DNA of 64,000 nt, taken from the NCBI RefSeq assembly GCF_014502795.1, contig NZ_JACVHF010000001.1:434001-498000 (forward strand), written 5' to 3'. A program made the position numbers and the translations under genes. Of this stretch, positions 1 through 10,739 are shown one piece after another. Position 1 is the stretch's first letter, and the number at the start of each line of letters is the position of its first letter. This DNA is from Heliobacterium chlorum (GTDB lineage: Bacteria; Bacillota; Desulfitobacteriia; Heliobacteriales; Heliobacteriaceae). The notes beneath the pieces were generated by a model that ran no database searches, was not told the DNA's origin, and was given only the letters and a program-made list of their open reading frames with translations.

Positions 1-1
1 G

Positions 2-145
2 TCGGCCAACTCCAACGTGGTGAACCAGGGGAATCAACTGATTTTCATCGCGCGGTTCCTGGAGCGTTTCGGCGACCATGCGACTAACATCGCCGAGTCT
101 GTCGTTTACTTGGTCACAGGTCAGCGCAAAGATCTGAATAAATAA
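2..145 (+). CDS. phoU: PhoU family phosphate-signalling regulator, C-terminal 47 residues (partial)
   Basis: This is an open frame running in from the left edge to TAA at 143. It carries the segment ERFGDHATNIAE, the conserved helix of PhoU proteins that binds a metal cluster. PhoU is a cytoplasmic protein that links the Pst phosphate transporter to the PhoR kinase and damps the phosphate-starvation response. The rest of the gene, and probably pst genes, lie outside the window. A strong hairpin with a T-run follows, so this is the last gene of its operon. The assignment rests on this one motif and the normal C-terminal ending. Confidence 0.85.
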   Translation, partial: SANSNVVNQGNQLIFIARFLERFGDHATNIAESVVYLVTGQRKDLNK

Positions 146-162
146 GTCCCGAAGGATCGGCG

Positions 163-207
163 CAAGCTTTTGGTGAGCCATTTCTCACCGAAAGCTTGTT
201 TTTCTTT
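163..207 (+). terminator. Rho-independent terminator after phoU
   Basis: A 15-bp stem (163-177 with 184-198, one G-T pair) closes a 6-nt loop and is followed by TTTTTCTTT. It separates phoU from the uracil permease unit. Confidence 0.85.
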
Positions 208-218
208 GTCTGGAGACT

Positions 219-245
219 TTGTTGCTCAGAAAAATCCGGTATAAT
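219..245 (+). promoter_or_regulatory. Candidate sigma-A promoter for the uracil permease gene
   Basis: A perfect -10 TATAAT is at 240-245. The best -35 match is TTGTTG at 219-224 with a short 15-bp spacer, so the -35 is uncertain. The leader from here to the start codon at 381 is about 130 nt. I saw no PyrR-binding box or terminator hairpin in it. Confidence 0.4.
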
Positions 246-380
246 ATAAACTGGTATTTACTGAGCATCAAGGAAATCACGCCAAAAAGGAGGGGGAATT
301 AGGCCGCGACCCCATCACTTTAACCATCGAATGAAAAATGACAACTACATAACGACATTTGTAAGGAGAGAGCAATTGCA

Positions 381-1652
381 ATGAAACGCGAGATCCAAGT
401 TGACGAACGTTTACCGCTGCTACAGACGATTCCTTTGAGCCTCCAACATCTTTTCGCCATGTTCGGTGCCACGGTTCTCGTACCTCTGCTATTTCAAGTG
501 AGCCCAGCCACTATCCTGCTGTTTAACGGAATCGGCACTCTCCTCTATATCCTCATTTGTAAAGGTAAGATTCCTGCTTATCTGGGGTCTAGTTTCGCCT
601 TTATTTCTCCCGTTCTGGTGGTGATCCCTCAATATGGATATGAGGGAGCCCTCGGTGGGTTTATCGTCGTTGGCCTCATCTTCACTTTAGTTGCCTTACT
701 GATCAAAGTGATTGGGACAAGCTGGATCGACGTCGTTTTCCCGCCGGCAGCCATGGGCGCCATTGTGGCCGTAATCGGTTTAGAACTCGCGCCAGTAGCC
801 GCCAAGATGGCCGGCTTTCTTCCCGACCCGGGAACCGCCTTTGATCCGAAAGCCATATTCGTCTCCGTCTTTACCTTGGCTATCACTATCTTAGGATCTG
901 TCGTTTTTCGAGGCTTTTTAGCGATCATTCCCATCTTGATCGGTGTCCTGGCCGGGTATACCTTGTCCAGCGGTCTCGGGATGGTCAATTGGACCCTTGT
1001 GGAGAATGCCAAATGGGTAGCGGCACCGGCTTTCTATACACCCGTATTTAAGTGGGAAGCGATCGCTGTGATCATGCCGGCAGCCCTGGTGGTTATCGCG
1101 GAGCATATCGGTCATTTGGTGGTGACCAGCAATATCGTTGGCAGGGACTTGTCGAAAGATCCCGGCTTACACCGTTCGCTGCTCGGAAATGGTCTGTCGA
1201 CCTTGTTATCGGGCTTCTTCGGTTCCACTCCCAACACGACCTATGGGGAAAATATCGGTGTCTTGGCCATCACCAAAGTCTACTCCACTTGGGTACTCGG
1301 CGGTGCCGCCATCTTCGCTATCATCCTTTCCTTTTTCGGTAAGCTGGCTGCGGCGATCCAAGCGATTCCGAGCCCGGTTATGGGCGGTGTGTCAATGTTG
1401 CTATTTGGGGTCATTGCCGCATCGGGAATCCGTATGCTCGTCGAGGCCAAAGTGGACTACTCCAAAGCGACCAATCTAATTTTGACTTCTGTGGTGCTCA
1501 TCATCGGCATTAGCGGCGCGAGCCTCACCTGGGGTCCCATCGCGCTGAAGGGGATGTCTTTAGCCACCGTCGTGGCGATTCTCTTAAGCCTCATCTTTAA
1601 AGTATTGGACGTGACCGGTATGTCCAATGAAGGCCCTACGCAAGGGGACTAA
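381..1652 (+). CDS. uraA: Uracil/xanthine permease, NCS2 family
   Basis: The 423-residue product is highly hydrophobic, with the roughly 14 membrane segments usual for the nucleobase:cation symporter-2 family. The signature GSTPNTTYGENIG lies near residue 280 and includes the Glu that contacts uracil in E. coli UraA. The segment AEHIGH near residue 240 holds the other substrate-binding Glu. It probably imports uracil with protons across the cytoplasmic membrane for salvage. The start ATG is preceded by AAGGAGAG. In B. subtilis the permease (pyrP) sits inside the pyr operon between pyrR and pyrB; here it is about 14 kb upstream with its own promoter and no visible attenuator. Uracil rather than xanthine is favoured by similarity to UraA, but xanthine or uric acid cannot be excluded. 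Confidence 0.88.
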   Translation: MKREIQVDERLPLLQTIPLSLQHLFAMFGATVLVPLLFQVSPATILLFNGIGTLLYILICKGKIPAYLGSSFAFISPVLVVIPQYGYEGALGGFIVVGLIFTLVALLIKVIGTSWIDVVFPPAAMGAIVAVIGLELAPVAAKMAGFLPDPGTAFDPKAIFVSVFTLAITILGSVVFRGFLAIIPILIGVLAGYTLSSGLGMVNWTLVENAKWVAAPAFYTPVFKWEAIAVIMPAALVVIAEHIGHLVVTSNIVGRDLSKDPGLHRSLLGNGLSTLLSGFFGSTPNTTYGENIGVLAITKVYSTWVLGGAAIFAIILSFFGKLAAAIQAIPSPVMGGVSMLLFGVIAASGIRMLVEAKVDYSKATNLILTSVVLIIGISGASLTWGPIALKGMSLATVVAILLSLIFKVLDVTGMSNEGPTQGD

Positions 1653-1680
1653 CGTAACATGTAGATAGAGGGGTGGATCC

Positions 1681-2670
1681 ATGTCCCGGCTGACCATGGT
1701 TCCAGTTGGAAAAGAGGCGTTGAAGAAGCGGCGACGCCTAGCGTTCCTGCGCCTCTCAGCCCTGTTTGCCGTCTTGCTGTTAGCTGGATTGGGTGGTTGG
1801 TGGTTGAAAGACAAGATCACAGGGATGTTCGTGAAAGTCGTCGTTGAGGTGCAACCAGCCAAAATGGGGCAACTCTCGGAAACACGTCCGCTGCCGGGAT
1901 GGGTTATCCGCGATGAATTTATCGTCAATGCCCCCCTTTCCGGTCGTGTTCAACGGCTGGTGAACGATGGGGAACGAGCCCGTGTCGGCGCCCCGGTCGT
2001 AAAAATTAAGGAATTAAATCCCTCCGGAAGCGAAATGGGTTCTCTACAGGATGTCTTTTCTCCTCGGGCCGGTCTGATCAGTTACCGCATGGACGGACTG
2101 GAGGAAGTGCTCAACTCACGGGTGCTTGATGAACTCAACCCGGAGCAACTGGCCACCTTACGGGAAAAGCCCTGGGAGGTCAATCCCGATTCGGTAGTCC
2201 AAAAAGGAACGCCCCTATTCAAAGTCGTCGATAACCTGGAAAAAGCCTATTTTCTCATTCATTACAACGTGAAAGATCTGGGCGGTCCTCTCGTTCCGAC
2301 GCGCCGGGTGACCTTGGCGATAAATGCTGCCGGGCCGAATTTTTACGGGAAGGTGCTCAATGTCCGCGGCGGCGACGATGTGTGGGCATTGATTCAATTG
2401 TCTAACCCGCCCATGGATGTGCTCAAGGCCCGAACGATACCTTTGTTGCTGGTGGACAAGGTCCATAAGGGCGTACTGTTGCCCAAGAGTGCCCTTGTGG
2501 AACGTAACGGAGAACAGGGTGTCTGGGTCAGTGTGAAGAACCGAGCTGAATGGCGGAACGTCAACCTAGTCTACGCCGTCGGCGAACAGGTGATCGTAGA
2601 GGGCCTTGACGAGGGCCTGCTCGTCATTCAAAATCCGACGCTCCTCAAAGAAGGACAAGAAATTAAATAA
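1681..2670 (+). CDS. HlyD-like single-pass membrane protein with biotinyl-lipoyl-like domain
   Basis: A 329-residue protein. An Arg/Lys-rich cytoplasmic start (residues 11-24) leads into one membrane segment (about 25-42). The remainder is extracellular and beta-rich, and resembles HlyD-type adaptor proteins: a split lipoyl-like hairpin near residues 80-110 (VNAPLSGRVQRLVNDGERAR) and a C-terminal beta-barrel. True HlyD adaptors pair with an ABC or MFS exporter, but none is next to it. It lies 28 bp after uraA and just upstream of yggS-sepF, a position that suggests an envelope or division role (inference). The start ATG at 1681 follows GAGGGGTGG. The family is recognised only loosely and the function is unknown. 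Confidence 0.6.
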   Translation: MSRLTMVPVGKEALKKRRRLAFLRLSALFAVLLLAGLGGWWLKDKITGMFVKVVVEVQPAKMGQLSETRPLPGWVIRDEFIVNAPLSGRVQRLVNDGERARVGAPVVKIKELNPSGSEMGSLQDVFSPRAGLISYRMDGLEEVLNSRVLDELNPEQLATLREKPWEVNPDSVVQKGTPLFKVVDNLEKAYFLIHYNVKDLGGPLVPTRRVTLAINAAGPNFYGKVLNVRGGDDVWALIQLSNPPMDVLKARTIPLLLVDKVHKGVLLPKSALVERNGEQGVWVSVKNRAEWRNVNLVYAVGEQVIVEGLDEGLLVIQNPTLLKEGQEIK

Positions 2671-2764
2671 AAAACTTAAGAAAAGGTTAGAATTCAAGGT
2701 AGAAGTTAGCAGGATTTCCCTGTTGGACGGCGAAATACGAGCGTAGTGAAGGGATTGAGCGATC

Positions 2765-3454
2765 ATGGGCCATATTGTAGAAAATTTGGACCGTGTACGC
2801 CAAAAGATTAGAGAAGCTGCCTTGCGGGGCGGCCGAGCACCAGAAGAGGTCCAACTGTTAGCCGTCACAAAAACAGTCCCTGTGGAGACGATTCAACAAG
2901 TCGTCGATGCGGGCCAGTTTCGTCTCGGCGAGAACCGGGTACAGGAACTGCTCAGCAAATACCCTCATGTCCAGGGACCTGTGCGATGGCACATCATCGG
3001 CACCCTGCAGACCAACAAAGTGAAATACATTTATGACAAGGTAGAACTGATTCACTCCTTAGACAGGCTGTCCTTAGCCGAGGCCATCCACAAGCATGCG
3101 GGCCTTCTACAGCGTTCCATCGACTGTTTAGTCGAGGTCAACGTCTCCGGGGAAGAGTCTAAGCATGGCGTACCCAAGCAAGAACTGGTTCCTCTCTTGA
3201 GGAGTCTCTCCAGTCTGGACGGGGTACATATTCGCGGACTGATGACGATGGCTCCCTTTGTGGACAATTCGGAGGAGATCCGCTGGGTCTTTCGAGAGTT
3301 ACGCCAACTGTCTCTGGAAGTCCGTGAACTGAACTTGGCTCGGGTAGAGATGCAGCATCTGTCCATGGGAATGACGAACGATTATGAAGTTGCCGTTGAA
3401 GAAGGCGCCACCATAGTTCGGGTCGGTTCAGGCCTCTTTGGTGAACGCCGATAG
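2765..3454 (+). CDS. yggS: YggS family pyridoxal-phosphate homeostasis protein
   Basis: A 229-residue fold-III PLP protein (PLPBP/YlmE family). The PLP lysine is in AVTK at residue 36. GENRVQEL follows near 54, and the C-terminal signature with SMGMTNDYEVA and VRVGSGLFG closes the barrel. The family binds PLP without known catalysis and balances vitamin B6 and amino-acid pools in the cytoplasm. It is the first gene of the division cluster, as ylmE is in B. subtilis. The ATG at 2765 has only a weak GGGATTGAG ahead of it. The length is normal for the family. Confidence 0.93.
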   Translation: MGHIVENLDRVRQKIREAALRGGRAPEEVQLLAVTKTVPVETIQQVVDAGQFRLGENRVQELLSKYPHVQGPVRWHIIGTLQTNKVKYIYDKVELIHSLDRLSLAEAIHKHAGLLQRSIDCLVEVNVSGEESKHGVPKQELVPLLRSLSSLDGVHIRGLMTMAPFVDNSEEIRWVFRELRQLSLEVRELNLARVEMQHLSMGMTNDYEVAVEEGATIVRVGSGLFGERR

Positions 3455-3472
3455 GGAGGAGGAGCATTGGCA

Positions 3473-3949
3473 ATGGCCAAAATCATGGAAAAGTTCTACA
3501 GCCTGATGGGGCTGGGGGACGAAATCGAGGAAGTTGAGGAACAAGAACCTCAAGCACAAAAGACGGAGGAAAAGGAATCTTCCTTCGCCCGACGGATGGT
3601 GGAGCGGGTCGAACGACCGGCAGCACCCGTTGTCAGTCTCGTATCGGAACGGCAGAAGAAGGAGTTGAAGGTTGTGGTCATCGAACCGAAAACCTTTGAC
3701 GAAGCAAAAAATGTAGCCGACCATCTAAAAAATCGCCGTCAGGTTATCCTAAACTTGGAGAAGGCTGATCGCGAAATGGCCCAGCGGGTCATCGATTTTG
3801 TTTGCGGCACTACCTATGCACTGAACGGATCGATGCAAAAAGTGGGCGCTCATATCTTTGTATTTGCCCCGAGCAACGTCGATATCTCCGGCGAGATCAG
3901 TGTTGAAGACACTATCCGCACTCCTCTGGCTTGGGCCAGCAAGGGGTAA
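3473..3949 (+). CDS. sepF: Cell division protein SepF
   Basis: A 158-residue protein. It starts with the membrane-targeting helix MAKIMEKFYSLMGLG typical of SepF, followed by an acidic linker (residues about 17-60) and the compact SepF domain (about 65-150, with a conserved G-T-YALNG-MQK-G stretch). SepF polymerises into rings that bind FtsZ and anchor it to the membrane. A TTG at 3467 is also in frame, but the Shine-Dalgarno GGAGGAGG ends at 3464. That is only 2 nt from the TTG and about 8 nt from the ATG at 3473, so the ATG is chosen. It lies between yggS and proC, the conserved order. Confidence 0.93.
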   Translation: MAKIMEKFYSLMGLGDEIEEVEEQEPQAQKTEEKESSFARRMVERVERPAAPVVSLVSERQKKELKVVVIEPKTFDEAKNVADHLKNRRQVILNLEKADREMAQRVIDFVCGTTYALNGSMQKVGAHIFVFAPSNVDISGEISVEDTIRTPLAWASKG

Positions 3950-3963
3950 GGAGGAATAGAAGG

Positions 3964-4788
3964 TTGAACGTTTCCCTGTTAGAAAACCGCCGTATCGGTT
4001 TTATCGGCGGAGGAGCCATGGCGGAAGCCTTGTTGCGCGGTTTGGTCCGTCTCATGCCACCTCAAGCCATCACCGTTTCAGACCCCAACCCATCTCGCCT
4101 TGCTTATCTGCAAAGCGAGATGGCTGTGCAGACGACCTCCGATAACTCAGTTGTCTGTCAGCAAAGCGATATTGTCGTGCTGGCCGTAAAACCGCAAGTG
4201 TTGCCTGCGGTGCTGGCACCCTTGAAGTCAGCTATTCGCTCCGAGCATCTCGTGATTTCCATCGCCGCCGGAATTACGCTGGCGCAGTTGGAAAGCTGGC
4301 TTTCACCGGAAGTTCCGCTGATTCGAGTGATGCCCAATACGCCGGCCTTGATCGGCAAAGGCGCCTCGGCCCTCTCGGGGGGAAGGGCGGCAGCGGAACA
4401 GGATGTACAGACTGCGAAAGCTTTATTGGAAGCCGTAGGAATCGCTGAAGTTCTTCCGGAAACTTACCTCAATGCCGTGACCGGTTTAAGCGGGAGCGGT
4501 CCAGCCTATGTATACCTCTTCATCGAAGCGTTGATCGACGCCGGTGTAAAAGAAGGTTTAACGAGGGATCTGGCTCGCAAACTAGCGATTCAGACGGTCA
4601 TCGGTTCGGCCCAACTGCTGATCGAGACTGGAAATCATCCGGCCGTAGAGCGAGACAAAGTGACATCGCCTGGTGGAACGACGATCGCTGGCGTGCAAGC
4701 GCTGGAAGACGGCGGTTTCCGTTCGGCCATCTATGCCGCCATCCATGCCGGAACCAAACGAGCCCGTGAACTGTCGGGTTCCCAATAA
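3964..4788 (+). CDS. proC: Pyrroline-5-carboxylate reductase
   Basis: A 274-residue enzyme that reduces pyrroline-5-carboxylate to proline with NAD(P)H, the last step of proline synthesis. The N-terminal Rossmann motif IGFIGGGAMAEALL and the C-terminal signature GLSGSGPAYVYLFIEAL, with TSPGGTTIAG after it, are both intact. The frame is open back to 3931, inside sepF, but AAGGAGG at 3948-3954 points to the TTG at 3964 (9-nt spacing). ProC within the sepF-ylmG cluster is common in clostridia and some other Bacillota. A terminator follows directly. Confidence 0.93.
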   Translation: MNVSLLENRRIGFIGGGAMAEALLRGLVRLMPPQAITVSDPNPSRLAYLQSEMAVQTTSDNSVVCQQSDIVVLAVKPQVLPAVLAPLKSAIRSEHLVISIAAGITLAQLESWLSPEVPLIRVMPNTPALIGKGASALSGGRAAAEQDVQTAKALLEAVGIAEVLPETYLNAVTGLSGSGPAYVYLFIEALIDAGVKEGLTRDLARKLAIQTVIGSAQLLIETGNHPAVERDKVTSPGGTTIAGVQALEDGGFRSAIYAAIHAGTKRARELSGSQ

Positions 4789-4798
4789 GCTAAAAGGA

Positions 4799-4823
4799 CC
4801 CGGCGGCAACGCCGGGTTTTTTT
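4799..4823 (+). terminator. Rho-independent terminator after proC
   Basis: A perfect 7-bp stem (4799-4805 with 4810-4816), a GCAA loop and seven Ts. It ends only 20 bp before the yggT start codon, so yggT-ylmH may depend on read-through or a promoter I cannot see. Confidence 0.85.
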
Positions 4824-4842
4824 AGGAAACGGGGGTTTACTC

Positions 4843-5106
4843 TTGAGTTTTACTGCCTATGACATCGTACGGACTGCCTTTGACGTGATGAAGTTCCTCA
4901 TCGTCGTTCGTGTGATCATCTCCTATTTTCCTCACAATCCAGAGAGCACCATTTTTCGTTTCATCTATGATTTGACAGAACCTGTTCTCGGACCTTTGCG
5001 CCGCATCATTCCGGTTCCCCGCAGCCTGCCTCTCGACTTCTCACCGATTTTAGGCTACTTTCTGTTGGAACTGCTGGAGTCTGTCCTAATCCGGTTGATC
5101 CTCTAA
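4843..5106 (+). CDS. yggT: YggT family membrane protein (YlmG)
   Basis: An 87-residue protein with two hydrophobic segments (about residues 8-28 and 62-84) around the family motif of Pro and Arg residues, EPVLGPLRRIIP, near residue 46. YggT/YlmG proteins are linked to division-site or membrane organisation in bacteria and to nucleoid distribution in chloroplasts; the molecular role is not settled. The start is TTG at 4843 after a GGGGG tract. The gene abuts ylmH with no gap, which implies translational coupling. Confidence 0.88.
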   Translation: MSFTAYDIVRTAFDVMKFLIVVRVIISYFPHNPESTIFRFIYDLTEPVLGPLRRIIPVPRSLPLDFSPILGYFLLELLESVLIRLIL

Positions 5107-5898
5107 ATGGGGTTTCATCGAGAACGGATGCTCTCTCACCTCCCGCCGGGAGAGGTCAGGGAGAAAATGGCACGCATTATCGACCTTGCTGAACTGTGTC
5201 GGCGGTCCTCTAAGCAGCAGGTTACAGACTTTTTGGAACCGTTTCTGCTCAAAACAGCGATAGATATCTTGCGGGGCCTTGATGATGTATCTGTCGTGGA
5301 CGATGGGGGCTATCCTGAAGCAGAGCGGAAACGATTGGTTCTTTTGCCGGGAGAATGGGAGTTGCTGGACAGCCGAAGTTGCTGGCTCATAGGAGAAGTT
5401 CGGGGAGAAGTTGACAAAATCGGTCACCGCGATTATTTAGGATCTTTGTTGGGTCTAGGGATCCGTCGAGAAAAAATGGGCGACTTGAAGCTGACCGAAA
5501 AGGGTTGTGCCGTTCTCGTGGACCGTGATGTGGCCGCGTATGTGGAAGCTCACTGGAACCAAGTTCAACGGTTCCCCTTATCGGTGCGCTTATGGGATGG
5601 CGATGAAAAGCCGGACTTTGTCGAAAAAGGTGAGGAGAAGTCGGTCACGGTGGCGTCCTTACGATTTGACGCTATCGTGGCGGCCATTTGGCATTTATCT
5701 CGCTCCAAAGCCGATGAAGCCATCTCGCGAGGATTGCTGCGTGTAAACGGGTTAGAGACGAGCGACGGAAGCCGCATGGCTTCCGTCAAAGATATCTTGT
5801 CTTTGCGTGGTTTCGGTCGTGCTATTCTGCGGGAAATCGGCGAACCTACGAAAAAAGGACGCATCCGAATAACGATTTGGCAGCCTGTTGACCGGTAG
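5107..5898 (+). CDS. ylmH: S4-domain RNA-binding protein YlmH
   Basis: A 263-residue protein with the YlmH layout: an N-terminal ribosome-binding region and a C-terminal S4 RNA-binding domain (about residues 180-250, with RFDAIVAAIWHLSRSKADE and a following GLLRVNG turn). B. subtilis YlmH takes part in ribosome-associated quality control as a backup for the tRNA-recycling step, and the RQC factor gene rqcH is also in this window. The ATG directly follows the yggT stop codon. The cluster position between yggT and divIVA is conserved. Confidence 0.9.
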   Translation: MGFHRERMLSHLPPGEVREKMARIIDLAELCRRSSKQQVTDFLEPFLLKTAIDILRGLDDVSVVDDGGYPEAERKRLVLLPGEWELLDSRSCWLIGEVRGEVDKIGHRDYLGSLLGLGIRREKMGDLKLTEKGCAVLVDRDVAAYVEAHWNQVQRFPLSVRLWDGDEKPDFVEKGEEKSVTVASLRFDAIVAAIWHLSRSKADEAISRGLLRVNGLETSDGSRMASVKDILSLRGFGRAILREIGEPTKKGRIRITIWQPVDR

Positions 5899-5915
5899 CC
5901 AAGGAGGTTTTGCAA

Positions 5916-6506
5916 ATGTTGACCCCATTGGAGATTCATCAGAAGCAATTTCGGAAAGGCGCCTGGGGTTATAAGCCGGAAGAGGTGGAAGATTTCTTGC
6001 GGCAGGTTTCTCAGGCTCATGAGGAATTATACAAAGAGAACATCCTGCTGAAAGAGCAAGTGGCCCATACGGAGGAAAACTTACTCCGCTATCGTCACCT
6101 CGAGGAGACCTTAAACAATACACTGGTATTGGCTCAGCGTACGGCCGAGGAAGTACGCCTTTCGGCGGAGCGGGAAGCAGAACTGCGAGTGAAAGAGGCT
6201 CGCATGCAGGCAGAGAAGATCTTAGAGTCGGCCCGAGCCAAGAAGTCCGAAATAGAACGGGAATATGAACATATGCGCAACCAGGCACGCCAGTTTCGAG
6301 TCCAATTCCGGGCTATGCTGACTTCTCAACTGGAAGCATTCAAAGAAGAGGCGCGCGACGAAGCGGCAGTGACCCTCGAGGCCACGATACCCCCTGGAAA
6401 GATCCCCTTTTTGAATCAGGATGTTCGGCTGCCCGGCGGGCATAAACCCTATTCCGTCGAAGACGTTCAGGTGCCAAGCCATTTCCATGAGGACAGTGAC
6501 GATTGA
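5916..6506 (+). CDS. divIVA: DivIVA-domain cell division/polarity protein
   Basis: A 196-residue protein. It starts MLTPLEIHQKQFRKG, the DivIVA N-terminal lipid-binding domain with the KPEEVEDFL segment, and continues as a long coiled coil (residues about 35-145) rich in Glu, Arg and Ala heptads. DivIVA collects at negatively curved membrane at poles and septa and recruits division or sporulation partners. A TTG at 5910 is in frame, but AAGGAGG at 5901-5907 is 8 nt from the ATG at 5916, so the ATG is used. A less conserved Pro-rich tail follows the coil. Confidence 0.92.
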   Translation: MLTPLEIHQKQFRKGAWGYKPEEVEDFLRQVSQAHEELYKENILLKEQVAHTEENLLRYRHLEETLNNTLVLAQRTAEEVRLSAEREAELRVKEARMQAEKILESARAKKSEIEREYEHMRNQARQFRVQFRAMLTSQLEAFKEEARDEAAVTLEATIPPGKIPFLNQDVRLPGGHKPYSVEDVQVPSHFHEDSDD

Positions 6507-6811
6507 TGTTGTGGGTCCAAGAAGTGCCTGGTGGCGTTCGCTTTAAGATTCGTGTTCAGCCCCGGGCATCGAAAAATGAGGTTTGCGGTCTCTTGGACGA
6601 CGCCTTGAAAGTTCGCCTGACGGCACCTCCTGTCGATGGGGAAGCGAACGGGGCTTGCCAAGCGTTTTTTGCCAAAACCCTTTCGCTGCCGAAGAGCCAG
6701 GTGCGGTTGGTCGCCGGGGAGACTTCGCGCACGAAAACAGTAGAGGTCATCGGCATGAGTAAGGAACAGATCTTGAAACTGTTTGACAGCAAACAGATTT
6801 CCTCGGTATAA
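6506..6811 (+). CDS. yggU: DUF167 (YggU) family protein
   Basis: A 101-residue protein with the compact alpha/beta fold of DUF167: FKIRVQPRASKNEV near the start, VRLTAPPVDGEAN in the middle and LVAGETSRTKTVEV later. The family has no agreed function. The ATG overlaps the divIVA stop codon (TGATG), so it is probably coupled to divIVA. Its 3' end contains the promoter elements of the ileS T-box unit. Confidence 0.88.
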   Translation: MLWVQEVPGGVRFKIRVQPRASKNEVCGLLDDALKVRLTAPPVDGEANGACQAFFAKTLSLPKSQVRLVAGETSRTKTVEVIGMSKEQILKLFDSKQISSV

Positions 6812-6812
6812 T
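6783..6812 (+). promoter_or_regulatory. Sigma-A promoter of the ileS T-box transcript
   Basis: A consensus TTGACA (6783-6788) and TATAAT (6807-6812) are separated by 18 bp. It overlaps the last codons of yggU and lies just upstream of the T-box leader. Confidence 0.8.
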
Positions 6813-6819
6813 ACTAAAG

Positions 6820-7090
6820 ATATCTTTTGTTCGACATAATCGCTTACATGGCGTTGAACGGGACAGGTGCGAGTAGAAGGTCGTTGACAGCGAACCTGGG
6901 ACGGTGGAAGCCAGGCCAAGGACGCTGCCCGCATATCCCCCGGGAGCTGCGTTGCCGAAAGAGGGAGTAGGCGGCGCCGGCGGCGGCCGTTACCCGCATA
7001 CACGAGGTCTCACCTCTTCGTAGGCTGAGATGATCAAGGGTGGTACCGCGAGAACACTCTCGCCCCTTTCTACAGGGGTGGGAGTTTTTT
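6820..7090 (+). promoter_or_regulatory. T-box leader controlling ileS
   Basis: This is a long structured leader ending in the exact T-box AGGGTGGTACCGCG (7037-7050), which pairs with the uncharged tRNA acceptor end. It is followed by a terminator stem (7057-7067 with 7074-7084) and six Ts at 7085-7090. A GGTGGAAGCC segment at 6903-6912 fits the Stem I distal region. ATC at 6935-6937, just before CCCCCGGGAGC, is the likely specifier codon for isoleucine (inference). High uncharged tRNA-Ile should favour read-through into ileS. The exact 5' end is approximate. Confidence 0.92.
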
Positions 7091-7114
7091 AGTTTTAAAC
7101 GAGGTGAGATAACT

Positions 7115-9907
<2,793 letters not shown>

Positions 9908-9943
9908 GCTAAACCAATAACTCCTACCCTTCCTGACTCATAG

Positions 9944-9988
9944 CATCAAAGTCCTCGGTCATCCTAAACGATGACGAGGACTTTGATG
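9944..9988 (+). other. Long hairpin spanning the start region of pduL
   Basis: The arm 9944-9962 pairs with 9970-9988 over about 18 bp with one bulged base. No T-run follows on either strand, so it does not look like an ordinary terminator. The right arm contains GAGG (9976-9979) and the ATG at 9986, the likely ribosome site and start of pduL. Confidence 0.6.
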
Positions 9989-10612
9989 AGGGGGAAGGAG
10001 AGCGTGCTCGAACTGGCGGTCGATAAGACAGGCACGGGAACGATAAAGCAAGTCAGCGTAGGAATATCCAACCGGCATTTCCATTTGGCGAAAGAGGATC
10101 TGGTTCGCCTCTTTGGCGAGGGGTATGAACCGGTTTTTATGAAGGACCTCTCCCAGCCGGGCCAATACGCTACGAAAGACGTAGTTACCTTAATGGGACC
10201 GAAGGGACTGATCGAAGGGGTGCGTCTCTTGATGCCCCTGCGCAAACAGTCCCAGGTTGAGATCTCTGTGACCGATTGTTATAAGCTGGGGATTCCGCCG
10301 GTGATCCGCGACTCTGGCGATTTGAAGGATACCCCAGGCATTACGCTCGTGGGCCCGAAAGGGGAAGTGGCATTACCGGAGGGGGCTATCGTTGCGGCCC
10401 GTCACATCCATCTCAATCTCCAAGAGGCATCTCAACTTGGCGTCAAAGATAAGCAACGCATCTCCGTGGAAGTCAGCGGACCTCGGGGAGTGCGCTTTGA
10501 CCAAGTCCTGATCCGGGTCCATGAATCTTTTGCGTCGGAGATGCATGTCGATACAGACGAAGCGAACGGAGCCCTCATGAAAAATGGCCAGTTCGTGAAC
10601 CTACTGCTTTGA
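9986..10612 (+). CDS. pduL: Phosphate propanoyltransferase (PduL-type phosphotransacylase)
   Basis: A protein of about 208 residues in the PduL family, which moves an acyl group between CoA and phosphate (propionyl- or acetyl-CoA to acyl-phosphate) and is unrelated in fold to Pta. Two zinc-binding repeats are visible: VSNRH-type GISNRHFHL and, in the second half, ARHIHLN. No microcompartment signal peptide or shell genes are seen, so it is likely the cytoplasmic version serving acetate/ATP formation (inference). The start is unclear: ATG 9971 has no ribosome site, ATG 9986 has GAGG 6 nt upstream, and GTG 10004 follows GGGGAAGGAG too closely. Confidence 0.85.
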   Translation: MRGKESVLELAVDKTGTGTIKQVSVGISNRHFHLAKEDLVRLFGEGYEPVFMKDLSQPGQYATKDVVTLMGPKGLIEGVRLLMPLRKQSQVEISVTDCYKLGIPPVIRDSGDLKDTPGITLVGPKGEVALPEGAIVAARHIHLNLQEASQLGVKDKQRISVEVSGPRGVRFDQVLIRVHESFASEMHVDTDEANGALMKNGQFVNLLL

Positions 10613-10694
10613 GCTTTTTCGACAAAATAAGAGTGCTTGCAGGAGTTAAGGGTACTACCCCGAATATATTGGGATGACCGATTCCAGGTATTCC

Positions 10695-10719
10695 AAGGGG
10701 GCGGTGCCCCTTTGATATT
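10695..10719 (+). other. GC-rich hairpin upstream of the ACT-domain gene
   Basis: AAGGGG (10695-10700) and CCCCTT (10707-10712) pair around a 6-nt loop. The following TTGATATTT is only weakly U-rich. It may be a weak terminator or attenuator between pduL and the ACT gene. The rest of the 127-bp gap shows nothing clear. Confidence 0.35.
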
Positions 10720-10739
10720 TCTAAGGAGTGAATGAGTCA

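Noticed and set aside
208-380. Possible PyrR or purine riboswitch before uraA
   Set aside because: No matching loop or aptamer core; only a promoter-like -10.
5565-6288. Long minus-strand frames over ylmH/divIVA and similar antisense frames elsewhere
   Set aside because: They lie opposite well-conserved genes, lack ribosome sites and show no family motifs.
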